Source: M3007 sp038249605
GTDB lineage: Bacteria; Bacteroidota; Bacteroidia; Chitinophagales; Saprospiraceae
NCBI GenBank assembly: GCA_038249605.1
Contig: JBBSDH010000241.1
Location: 1 to 6,345, forward strand
Direction: 5' to 3'
Length of the DNA: 6,345 nucleotides
Shown piece after piece: positions 1 through 6,218 of the stretch. The translations under genes were made by a program, and so were the position numbers. Below the pieces are notes generated by a model. That model was given only the letters and a program-made list of their open reading frames with translations. It ran no database searches and had not been told where the DNA came from. Numbering within the stretch: the stretch's first letter is position 1; every line of letters starts with the position of its first letter.

Positions 1-222
1 AAAAGTATTCGGTTGATTGGTTCGAATTTTTAAGATGAATTTAAACAAACAGCAAATCAATATACTTGTACATTTTGCTGGTTGACAAAAATATATTTAT
101 TATCCGAAATATCCTTTTTTTTTTTTTGACTTTAACATATTGAATTTTTTACTTACTATCCCCTCCTAATTTTTTTGCTTGGTCGCATTTTTCAACCCAT
201 CCAACCCATTCATCCACCAAAC
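1..222. other. AT-rich non-coding region
   Basis: No convincing gene is seen here; the reading frames are short and the base composition is far more AT-rich than the neighbouring genes. It contains a run of 13 T at 115-127, a homopolymer likely to be variable in length or prone to sequencing error. A weak stem (46-56 pairing with 74-84, ten of eleven pairs, 17-base loop) is present but lacks a T-run on either strand. The region lies downstream of the minus-strand gene cluster, past its terminator, so it may be a spacer to a gene outside the window. Confidence 0.6.
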
Positions 223-282
223 AAAAAAGCCATGAACATGATTCGTCCCAACTTTTTGCGGGGTGATTCATGTTCATGGCTT
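223..282 (-). terminator. Rho-independent terminator of the peroxidase operon
   Basis: A long hairpin starts 22 bases past the stop codon of the di-heme peroxidase gene. Bases 227-241 pair perfectly with 268-282 (arm AAGCCATGAACATGA). After one mismatch, a second helix of 243-249 with 260-266 follows, including two G-T pairs. The loop is about ten bases. On the minus strand the stem is followed by a run of six T (the A-run at 223-228 on the plus strand), the expected layout for intrinsic termination of leftward transcription. On the plus strand there is no comparable T-run after the stem, so it appears one-directional. Confidence 0.82.
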
Positions 283-303
283 CTTAACCAACCTTGCACC
301 GCC

Positions 304-1482
304 CTACCACGGATTCTGCACATCCGGATTGTTCACAAACGTCGTATCCGTAAGCGTGTGCAAAAATTTCACGATGGCACCTTGCTGGTAAGGTGTAAGT
401 GGAATGAAAGATCCGTTGCCCACCGGGACGCCGATTTGCTGCACAAACGGGTCTTCATTGATCACTCCGTTCCCGTTTTTGGCGTAGCTTTTAACCACAT
501 TTTCCAAAGAAACAAAACGGCCGTCGTGCATGTACGGCGCCGTAAGCGCAATATTGCGGAGGGTTGGTGTGCGGAATTTACCGTTGTCGAACGGATTTCC
601 GGTAACCTCTCCCCTGCCAAAGTCCTGAAATTCGGTGAGGGAACCTACACTGTCCAAACCGTTGTTGAAAAAATTGTTGCCAGTAAGCGTAATGCCGCCG
701 TGGCAATGGAAACATTGGGCATCGGGCAAGCCAACATTCGCGCCTTCATCGAAAAACATGATTTTGCCGTCGAGCTCCTCATCGTCGAACACATCGAAAT
801 TGCCCGCCATGAACTGGTCGAACTTCGACGTTCCGCTGCTGATGAGGACGCGCTCAAACTGGGCAAGGGCCCTGGCGGCCAGTTCTTTGGTGATGTCGTT
901 GCACGAACTGATGCCAAATGCCTCGCGGAACCAAGTCTGGTATTGTGGGTCGTCCCGAAGTTTGTCCAAAACGTCGGGCCACGTGTGGTGCATCTCAATG
1001 GGGTCTTCCACAGGAATCAAAGCCTGTTCTTCAAGCGTTTTCGAACGGCCGTCCCAAAACAAACCATTGGTGGCATAAGCAATGTTGAGCAGGCTCATGG
1101 AACTTCGGCGACCGGCAAAGCCGCTGATGCCCACCGATAACTTGCGGTTGTCGGTAAAACTGCCCTGCGGCAGGTGGCACGACGCGCACGACTGGGTGCT
1201 GTCGCCCGAAAGCATGGGGTCGTAAAACAAACGCCTTCCAAGTTGCACACCTTGCAGGGTCATCGGGTTGTCGGCCGGAATGGGGATTTGCGGAAAATTG
1301 GCTGGTTTGATAATGGTGTACGGCTTTGGCGCAAAGGCGATGCCTCGCAAGTCGCATTCCACCGGCTCCGGCTCGTCTGGTTCGTCGGGTGTGCAATAAG
1401 GCAAAAAAACAGCCGCACTTGGCAGCAAAAGCAGCAGCCAAGTACGGGGTTTCAACAACAAACGGAAAGCGCTTGAAATCAT
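304..1482 (-). CDS. MauG/MbnH-like di-heme cytochrome c peroxidase
   Basis: A 392-residue exported di-heme protein of the bacterial cytochrome c peroxidase/MauG family, which uses peroxide to reach high-valent iron and oxidises a partner protein or small donor in the periplasm. Two c-type heme sites are visible: CASCH (99-103) and CFHCH (257-261). Between them lie FWDGR (W143, the expected inter-heme tryptophan), Q153 and EMH (E163). Their spacing equals that of W94, Q104 and E114 of the Pseudomonas enzyme. The C-terminal half has the family block FRTPTLRN...APYMHDGRF (303-323). Where classical peroxidases have the Met ligand of the second heme, Y333 seems to stand, as in MauG. The N-terminus has a hydrophobic stretch (15-29) and then C30 with an acidic Pro-rich linker (DEPDEPEP), so it is either a lipoprotein with an atypical lipobox (LPYC) or a cleaved export signal. 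The start lies 5 bases after the stop of the MbnP-like gene, so the two are almost certainly co-transcribed. The family is sure; the substrate is inferred. Confidence 0.93.
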   Translation of the reverse strand: MISSAFRLLLKPRTWLLLLLPSAAVFLPYCTPDEPDEPEPVECDLRGIAFAPKPYTIIKPANFPQIPIPADNPMTLQGVQLGRRLFYDPMLSGDSTQSCASCHLPQGSFTDNRKLSVGISGFAGRRSSMSLLNIAYATNGLFWDGRSKTLEEQALIPVEDPIEMHHTWPDVLDKLRDDPQYQTWFREAFGISSCNDITKELAARALAQFERVLISSGTSKFDQFMAGNFDVFDDEELDGKIMFFDEGANVGLPDAQCFHCHGGITLTGNNFFNNGLDSVGSLTEFQDFGRGEVTGNPFDNGKFRTPTLRNIALTAPYMHDGRFVSLENVVKSYAKNGNGVINEDPFVQQIGVPVGNGSFIPLTPYQQGAIVKFLHTLTDTTFVNNPDVQNPW

Positions 1483-1487
1483 GATTT

Positions 1488-2249
1488 TTACAGCTTAAAT
1501 TCTGTAGCGTTCGAAAGGTTGTTCATCACTTTTACACCAAGTGCAACATTGTCGGCGCTGTGCGAAGTGGTGCGGTTGCTGGACACGTTTAAGTCGAGCA
1601 CCTGCCCGTTAAACGTCATCAGTTTTTTCAAATCAAATTCGATCACCAAATCGGTATCGTCTTGAATATTGAGGTTCAGGTTCTTTTTGTACGTGACGTA
1701 TGCCGCATCGGAACCGGTATGGTAAAAAATATTGGCTTCGGGCGTACCGTCGAGGTTGAGGTCGTAACGACCCTGAACTTTTGTAAAAATGTAGCTCTTC
1801 CAGCCCGTCCAGTATTCAATTTCACGTGAAAGCGGATGCTCTGCCGGAAAATCAGCGGGTTGCTTGGCATTTAGGTCAGATTTCACACCAAAGCCAAGCG
1901 AAAAGGCGTCGTATTGGCCGCTGGGAACTTCATAAGTGCGTTTGACTTCCACAGCAAGGTTGTTGGTAGCCTGGTCAGGGGTGAAATCAACCCATTCAAT
2001 GTCACTAAGCTTGGTTTTGGTGCCACCGACAACAAGGGAAAGGTCGGACAAATAAGTATTGAAACGGTCGTAAAACAACTTGCTGTCACCATAGGCATAC
2101 TCCTTGTATTTTTCGAGGGGCTGGCCGTCGTACAAAGCGCGGAACGTGACGTTGAGTTTTACTTTGGGCACCTCTTCGCTGCCACCGTCTTTACAGGATG
2201 CAAACGGCAATAAAAGCAGCAGGAGAGGAAACAAGCGGAATAATTTCAT
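1488..2249 (-). CDS. MbnP-like lipoprotein, Trp-containing (peroxidase partner)
   Basis: A 253-residue lipoprotein resembling the MbnP family of copper-binding proteins. The signal peptide is Lys/Arg plus a poly-Leu core, with lipobox FASC (C19). The mature protein opens with a beta-strand (KVKLNVTFRALYDGQPL, 29-45), followed by RFNTYLSDLSL (62-72) and LSDIEWVDF (81-89). The family-type core is HPLSREIEYWTGWKSYIFTKVQGRYD (residues 138-163), then FYHTGS (175-180). In characterised MbnP a tryptophan is converted to kynurenine by the di-heme enzyme MbnH and helps bind copper. W147 and W150 in the YWTGW segment are the obvious candidates here, with H138 and H177 as possible ligands. The gene sits 5 bases upstream of the di-heme peroxidase, the arrangement expected for an enzyme-substrate pair. 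The leader is A-rich (repeated CAAATCA-like units) with no Shine-Dalgarno, normal for Bacteroidota. Family assignment is from motif recognition; copper binding and kynurenine formation are inferred. Confidence 0.78.
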   Translation of the reverse strand: MKLFRLFPLLLLLLPFASCKDGGSEEVPKVKLNVTFRALYDGQPLEKYKEYAYGDSKLFYDRFNTYLSDLSLVVGGTKTKLSDIEWVDFTPDQATNNLAVEVKRTYEVPSGQYDAFSLGFGVKSDLNAKQPADFPAEHPLSREIEYWTGWKSYIFTKVQGRYDLNLDGTPEANIFYHTGSDAAYVTYKKNLNLNIQDDTDLVIEFDLKKLMTFNGQVLDLNVSSNRTTSHSADNVALGVKVMNNLSNATEFKL

Positions 2250-2276
2250 GTGTTTTGTGATTTGTGATTTGATTTA

Positions 2277-2435
2277 GAGCTTGTTCGGGATTTTGGTTAG
2301 AGGCGAAAGCGAGCAAATTTTATTTCAATTGAGGCAAAAATTATAGACGTAAAAGTGTGTCTACAGCGGAAATTTTAACGAAAGTGAAATAAAATTTGCC
2401 GTTTATAGCCCGAATCCAAAATCTCGAACAAGCTC
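2277..2435. repeat. 159-bp imperfect palindrome, MITE-like element
   Basis: The ends are inverted repeats: 2277-2296 (GAGCTTGTTCGGGATTTTGG) and 2416-2435 match at 19 of 20 positions after reverse complementing. A second perfect 15-bp inverted repeat (2313-2327 with 2385-2399, GCAAATTTTATTTCA) lies in exactly the same register, separated from the ends by 16 bases on each side. The whole unit is therefore one palindrome centred near 2356, with a small TAGAC/GTCTA stem at the tip. It has no reading frame of note. The form suggests a miniature inverted-repeat element or a dispersed palindromic repeat. No clear target-site duplication is visible (flanks GATTTA and AGACAA). It sits in the probable 5' leader of the MbnP-like/peroxidase pair, so a transcript crossing it would fold into a very long hairpin. 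Confidence 0.72.
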
Positions 2436-2482
2436 AGACAAAGGTCCGACCTTTTGACGCGTAAAACACCCACAGGTTGCAG

Positions 2483-2513
2483 ATTATACAGTACTTTTTA
2501 GTGTTTTTGCCAA
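2483..2513 (-). promoter_or_regulatory. Possible promoter for the MbnP-like/peroxidase pair
   Basis: On the minus strand TTGGCA (2513-2508) is followed after 19 bases by TATAAT (2488-2483). The long spacing suits the Bacteroidota primary sigma factor better than the enterobacterial one, although the downstream box is not the usual TAnnTTTG. Transcription would begin near 2476 and run through the palindromic element into the MbnP-like gene at 2249. This would let the second MbnP-like gene and the peroxidase be expressed apart from the upstream genes. The call rests only on motif matching in AT-rich DNA. Confidence 0.3.
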
Positions 2514-2535
2514 TCAAAGCAATTGAACGGACTAC

Positions 2536-3366
2536 TTATTGGTAAATGTTGAAAACAGCCGGAAGGTTGTTTACCATCTGTGCTTTAGTGGCGGTATTGT
2601 CGCCGTTTGTCATATCCACATCGTTGAACAACGTCTTCCAGTCCGCCCGCAACCTGAGGTTGAAATCGTACCCGGATTCGTGGAGAAACACACCGTTTTG
2701 TACAATGAAAAAGGCGCCCACATCGAAACGGTTAAGCAGCAAGGTATCGGTGGGGCTGCCCGCGGAGGTATCGCGGTTGAACAACACGCGGGCAAACACG
2801 TAGGCGGTATCGCGACCGCGGTACAGGTTTTCATCCTGGTTGGCCAAAGGATGGCCGGCAGGAGCTTTGTTTGGAACAACCAGTTGCACATCGTCGTTTA
2901 CACCAAACCGCATTTTTACCTGCTGAAAATTGCCGCTGGGACGGAATGTACCCACCTCATAACGTGTTGTGGGTACCCGCCGTATGAGTAGAAAGTCATC
3001 GGTGTAGGAGCTTTGCACTGTGTCGCCGGAGGTTGGGGATGGGTAATGAAAAAGGTTGACTGTATCGGAAACCTGCAGGGCTGTTCCGTTTTGGGTCAGG
3101 CTCATGTCAGACAAATAAAAAACGATGTTCCGAATGCGAAACCATTGTCCGAGGTTGTTCTGATAGGCCGTATCGGGTTTCCACACCAGCGTGTCGTAGG
3201 CGTTGTCGATGGACAGTACAAGCTGCGGGTATTTGCAGCAACAATCGTTGTCGGCTGAAGCGTCGAAATTGGTCGCCTCGATGTCGAGGCAACCTTTAAC
3301 AGGTTCGTAGCAGGAAGACAAAAGCAGCGCTGCCACAAGTGCAGCGAAAAGGAAATGCAGTTTCAT
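2536..3366 (-). CDS. MbnP-like lipoprotein with Cys-rich N-terminal module
   Basis: A 276-residue lipoprotein and probable distant paralogue of the MbnP-like protein encoded downstream. The signal peptide ends in lipobox LSSC (C19). It is followed by a short module GCLDIEATNFDASADNDCCC (25-44), a variant of the GC-T-D-P-x-A-x-N-Y...D-D-G-S-C module common in Bacteroidota surface proteins. The rest follows the MbnP layout: LVLSIDNAYDTL (49-60), FRIRNIVFYLSDMSL (76-90), then APAGHPLANQDENLYRGRDTAYVFARV (residues 168-194). HPL is kept, but the tryptophans of the downstream paralogue are replaced (NLYRGR instead of EYWTGW), so it may not be a substrate for kynurenine formation. Its start codon is 3 bases after the stop of the exonuclease gene (TGA AAC ATG), implying translational coupling to it. 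Family membership is moderately sure; its role, perhaps surface metal binding, is unproven. Confidence 0.68.
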   Translation of the reverse strand: MKLHFLFAALVAALLLSSCYEPVKGCLDIEATNFDASADNDCCCKYPQLVLSIDNAYDTLVWKPDTAYQNNLGQWFRIRNIVFYLSDMSLTQNGTALQVSDTVNLFHYPSPTSGDTVQSSYTDDFLLIRRVPTTRYEVGTFRPSGNFQQVKMRFGVNDDVQLVVPNKAPAGHPLANQDENLYRGRDTAYVFARVLFNRDTSAGSPTDTLLLNRFDVGAFFIVQNGVFLHESGYDFNLRLRADWKTLFNDVDMTNGDNTATKAQMVNNLPAVFNIYQ

Positions 3367-3369
3367 GTT

Positions 3370-4200
3370 TCAGGAACGTTTTTCCCGATCAAGTTCTTTC
3401 ATGATCTGCCGGATGATTTGTTTGACCTGCGAAGAAAATTCGCGTTCAAGCATCCAGTGGAAGTAATTTTTTTCTTTCAAAAACACTTCATGCACGGGTT
3501 TTCCCGCATATTTTCCAAAATTGAATATTACAACGCCATCGGGCTGCACGCGCAATTTTTGCGTGGCATCGAGGAAATTTAAGTCGTTGGTAAACGTATG
3601 CAGCGTCTGGATGTCGTTTTTGATGGGTGCCTCTACCACTTTCCCTTCCTCGTCAATCAGGTCTTTGCCTTCGTAAGCGTGCAGCTGGCCTTTAAAAACA
3701 TCGATGGTAGCTTTCACGTCGGCGAGGGCGTCGTGGGCGTCGGTGAGCTCCTGTCCGCAATAAAAGCGGTAAGCGGCTTTCAACGTACGCGGTTCCATTT
3801 TGTAAAAAATCCGTTGCACATCAAGCAGCCTGCGTTTACTCACATCAAACTCCATGCCCACGCGCGAAAACTCTTCCATCAGCATGGGCACGTCGAAACG
3901 GTTGGAGTTGTAACCTCCCAGGTCGCAATCGCCAATAAAATCCCAAATTTTTTGAGCCACCTGCTGAAATGTGGGCTTGTTGGCCAGATCCTTGGGCGTG
4001 ATGCCATGTATCTGCATCGATTCTTCAGAAATGGGAATGCCCGGATTGATGAGCATCGACAGCTCGCTTTGCGGTTCGCCGTTTTTATGGAGTTTCACCA
4101 GAGCGATCTGCACGATGCGATCACGCACCACGTTGAGTCCGGTGGTTTCCACATCGAAAAAGACCAGGTCGCGGTCGAGGTTGATTTGTATGTTGTTCAT
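3370..4200 (-). CDS. DEDDh 3'-5' exonuclease with ExoX-like C-terminal domain
   Basis: A 276-residue cytoplasmic exonuclease of the DnaQ-like DEDDh superfamily, which removes nucleotides from DNA (or RNA) 3' ends with two metal ions. All five catalytic residues are visible: D16 and E18 (FFDVETTGL, ExoI), D103 (GYNSNRFDVPML, ExoII), and H156 and D161 (DAHDALADV, ExoIII). IHGIT (64-68) is the usual motif between ExoI and ExoII. After a linker of about 50 residues comes FNFGKYAGKPVHEV...NYFHWMLEREF (226-255), which matches the small C-terminal domain of ExoX-like nucleases. Length fits such two-domain proteins rather than a bare polymerase III epsilon subunit. The start lies 22 bases after the TerC gene, in a GC-rich gap with no Shine-Dalgarno. 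It is probably a repair or DNA-turnover nuclease; the exact substrate cannot be read from sequence. Confidence 0.9.
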   Translation of the reverse strand: MNNIQINLDRDLVFFDVETTGLNVVRDRIVQIALVKLHKNGEPQSELSMLINPGIPISEESMQIHGITPKDLANKPTFQQVAQKIWDFIGDCDLGGYNSNRFDVPMLMEEFSRVGMEFDVSKRRLLDVQRIFYKMEPRTLKAAYRFYCGQELTDAHDALADVKATIDVFKGQLHAYEGKDLIDEEGKVVEAPIKNDIQTLHTFTNDLNFLDATQKLRVQPDGVVIFNFGKYAGKPVHEVFLKEKNYFHWMLEREFSSQVKQIIRQIMKELDREKRS

Positions 4201-4222
4201 GGCCGGGCGTTTGGCGCCGAGT

Positions 4223-5068
4223 TTATTTGCTTCCGATGTAGTCTTCTTCCTGTACGCCCAGTTTTTGGGCCGTCTCGGCTGCGCCGTGCAACTGAACGGG
4301 TTTGCTTACCCTGCGAAGCCTGATGTTGAGCATTTCAACAAAGAGTGAAAAGAAAATGGCAAAGTAAAGGTAACCTTTGGGCACAGACCCTTCGATGAAG
4401 TGGCCCAGATGGGCGGCTTCGGCGATGAGTGAAAAGCCGATGAGGATAAGGAAAGCCAAACCCAGCATTTGTACCGTCGGGTGGTTGTTTACAAAACGGC
4501 TTACCGAGCCTGCAAAAAGCATCATGACCAACACGGAAACAACTACGGCAATGATCATGATGACTATTTCGTTGGAAAGGCCGACGGCCGTAAGGATGGA
4601 ATCGAACGAAAAGACGATGTTGATCAGTGTAATTTGCAGGATGGCAGCCTGAAGAGCTGCTTTGCCTTTTTTGCCACTGTCTACATTGGGATCGTCTGAT
4701 TCCACAGGAGCTTCCAGTTTGTGGTGAATTTCGGTGGTGGCTTTATACAGCAAAAAAATGCCCCCGAGGAAAAGTATAAGCCCCTGTCCGGTTACTCCGC
4801 CATGCAGTCCAAGGAAATCGATGGTAAACAAAGGCGCGTCCATGCCGATGATCCAAACGATGGCGAAAAGCAGGGCAATACGCAAAACCATGGCCAGTAT
4901 GAGACCGATGTTGCGGGCTTTGGCCTGGTCTTTTCCAGGTAATTTGCTTGAAATGATGGAAAGAAAAATAATGTTGTCGACGCCAAGCACAATTTCTAAA
5001 AAAGTGAGTGTCAGCAAACTGATCCAAACTTCACCCGAAGCAAAGTTGGGCATAGCAAGTAGGTACAT
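4223..5068 (-). CDS. TerC-family integral membrane protein
   Basis: A 281-residue inner-membrane protein of the TerC family. Some members (E. coli Alx, Bacillus MeeF/MeeY) export manganese; others are linked to tellurite resistance. About seven hydrophobic segments can be drawn: 14-40, 54-76, 95-109, 138-163, 167-189, 198-217 and 227-245. The family signatures are present: LTFLEIVLGVDNIIFLSI (21-38) with acidic E25 and D31 in the first segment, its internal-repeat partner NIVFSFDSILTAVGL (150-164) with D156, and HPTVQMLGLAFLILIGFSLI before the sixth segment. The cytoplasmic or periplasmic loop at 117-137 is charged. The ATG at residue 1 is used here; M6 is an alternative start that would keep every membrane segment. 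It is the first gene of the minus-strand series and is divergent from the Omp28-like gene across a 163-base spacer. I found no clear promoter for it. Confidence 0.92.
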   Translation of the reverse strand: MYLLAMPNFASGEVWISLLTLTFLEIVLGVDNIIFLSIISSKLPGKDQAKARNIGLILAMVLRIALLFAIVWIIGMDAPLFTIDFLGLHGGVTGQGLILFLGGIFLLYKATTEIHHKLEAPVESDDPNVDSGKKGKAALQAAILQITLINIVFSFDSILTAVGLSNEIVIMIIAVVVSVLVMMLFAGSVSRFVNNHPTVQMLGLAFLILIGFSLIAEAAHLGHFIEGSVPKGYLYFAIFFSLFVEMLNIRLRRVSKPVQLHGAAETAQKLGVQEEDYIGSK

Positions 5069-5202
5069 GTTGTTTTGTTGTTTTTTTCAGGGGGCAATGT
5101 TACGCGATTTTTGGGAAGCATTCGGAAAAATCAAATGATCTGAATTTTGTCCCAACACCGACAAATCAACCTGTTTAAAAAACAAATCAAACGCATGAGG
5201 GT

Positions 5203-5210
5203 TATGTTTG
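5203..5210 (+). promoter_or_regulatory. Candidate Bacteroidota -7 element for the Omp28-like gene
   Basis: TATGTTTG is an exact match to the TAnnTTTG -7 box of the Bacteroidota primary sigma factor. Transcription would begin around 5215-5217, giving an A-rich leader of roughly 15 bases before the ATG at 5232. No good TTG at the -33 distance is seen, which lowers confidence. Confidence 0.42.
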
Positions 5211-5231
5211 TGAAAAAAACACAACCTACCC

Positions 5232-6218
5232 ATGAAAAGAATCCTCTCTACTTTGTTGCTCTTCGCTGCTACAGCACCACTTTTTAGCCAGTCTATGGTA
5301 AAAAAGTACGTCATGATCGAGCATTTTACCAATTCACGTTGCTCCATTTGCGCCAGCCGCAATCCGGCGTTTTTTAACCTTATCGACGATTATCCGCAGG
5401 ACGTACACCACATTTCCGTGCATCCTCCTGTACCCTACACCAACTGCGTCTTTTACCTTGCCAACACCGCCGACAACACCTCCATGGCTGCCCAATACGG
5501 CATCAACGGAACACCGCGCGTAGCACTGAATGGTGTCCTTACCAACCCAGGCAATCCACTGCTGCCATTGGCCACGCTCAACCAGTACCTCAACCAAATG
5601 AGTCCGCTCTACATCGAGGTGGCCGAAAGCGGTACAGGCGCCAACCGCAGCGTTGCCATTACCCTGCGCAACAACGGTGGCATACCCGCCGGCGACTACA
5701 CACTCCTTGCCGCCGCTGTGGAAAAAACCATCAACCAAACCACCCCGAACGGCGAAAGCGTGCACCACAATGTGTTGCGCGACCTGATCACCGACGGCAT
5801 CGACCTGGCGCCAATCGCCCTGAGCCAAGACATTACCGTTAACCTCGACTACACCTTGCAAGGCGCCTGGAATGCCAATGAAATGTACGTGCTCGCCTGG
5901 GTGCGCAACAACGACACCAAAGCCATCCTCAACAGCGGTACCCGTTTCGATCCGATCCTGGTGAGCACCAGCACGCCCGTTGTAGAATCCATTAAAGCAT
6001 GGCCCAATCCGGCAACCGACGAAACCTGGGTGCAAACCACCGGAGAAACCATCCGGGATTTGCAAGTTTTCGGCGCCGATGGCCGCAGCCACCGCGTCGC
6101 TTTTTCACAATCCAACGACCGTGTGCGCCTGGAAATGAAATCGTTGCCCGCCGGATTGTACTACATCCGCCTGCAGGCAGATGAAAAAACATTTTCGGGA
6201 AAAGTGGTGAAACAGTAA
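5232..6218 (+). CDS. Omp28-like secreted thioredoxin-fold protein with T9SS sorting domain
   Basis: A 328-residue exported protein. The signal peptide spans about 1-20 (MKRILSTLLLFAATAPLFSQ). It is followed by a thioredoxin-like region: YVMIEHFTNSRCSICASRNPAF carries a CxxC pair at C37/C40, and GTPRVALNG (93-101) supplies the expected cis-proline at P95. This arrangement is typical of the Omp28-related family of Bacteroidota. A beta-rich middle part (about 125-245) resembles the Ig-like portion of that family. The last 78 residues (251-328) begin with WPNPATD and end SLPAGLYYIRLQADEKTFSGKVVKQ-like, a type-A T9SS C-terminal sorting domain, so the protein is predicted to cross the outer membrane and be released or anchored on the surface. 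A third cysteine, C72, could take part in disulfide exchange. The true function of the family is unknown; extracellular disulfide or redox chemistry is an inference from the CxxC. It is transcribed alone, divergent from TerC. Confidence 0.88.
   Translation: MKRILSTLLLFAATAPLFSQSMVKKYVMIEHFTNSRCSICASRNPAFFNLIDDYPQDVHHISVHPPVPYTNCVFYLANTADNTSMAAQYGINGTPRVALNGVLTNPGNPLLPLATLNQYLNQMSPLYIEVAESGTGANRSVAITLRNNGGIPAGDYTLLAAAVEKTINQTTPNGESVHHNVLRDLITDGIDLAPIALSQDITVNLDYTLQGAWNANEMYVLAWVRNNDTKAILNSGTRFDPILVSTSTPVVESIKAWPNPATDETWVQTTGETIRDLQVFGADGRSHRVAFSQSNDRVRLEMKSLPAGLYYIRLQADEKTFSGKVVKQ

Noticed and set aside
46..84. Stem-loop with ten of eleven pairs and a 17-base loop
   Set aside because: The loop is long, there is no T-run after it on either strand, and such stems arise easily in AT-rich DNA.
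82..103. TTGACA followed by TATTAT on the plus strand
   Set aside because: The spacing is only 10 bases and no plus-strand gene follows.
175..1140. Long plus-strand open frame of 321 codons
   Set aside because: It lies antisense to the di-heme peroxidase, whose heme motifs and catalytic residues are unmistakable; the plus-strand product has no recognisable domain or signal.
2271..2441. Target-site duplication around the palindromic element
   Set aside because: The flanking bases GATTTA and AGACAA share no direct repeat, so recent transposition cannot be shown from this copy.
3598..4323. Plus-strand open frame of 241 codons
   Set aside because: It is opposite the exonuclease and the end of TerC, crossing the gene boundary, and has no family features.
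5087..5362. Minus-strand open frame of 91 codons between TerC and the Omp28-like gene
   Set aside because: It overlaps the signal peptide and CxxC region of the Omp28-like gene on the other strand and shows no domain; the spacer itself has non-coding composition.
5334..6092. Minus-strand open frame of 252 codons rich in Gly and Val
   Set aside because: It is antisense to the Omp28-like gene; the composition is what the complement of that coding sequence would give, and no motif is seen.
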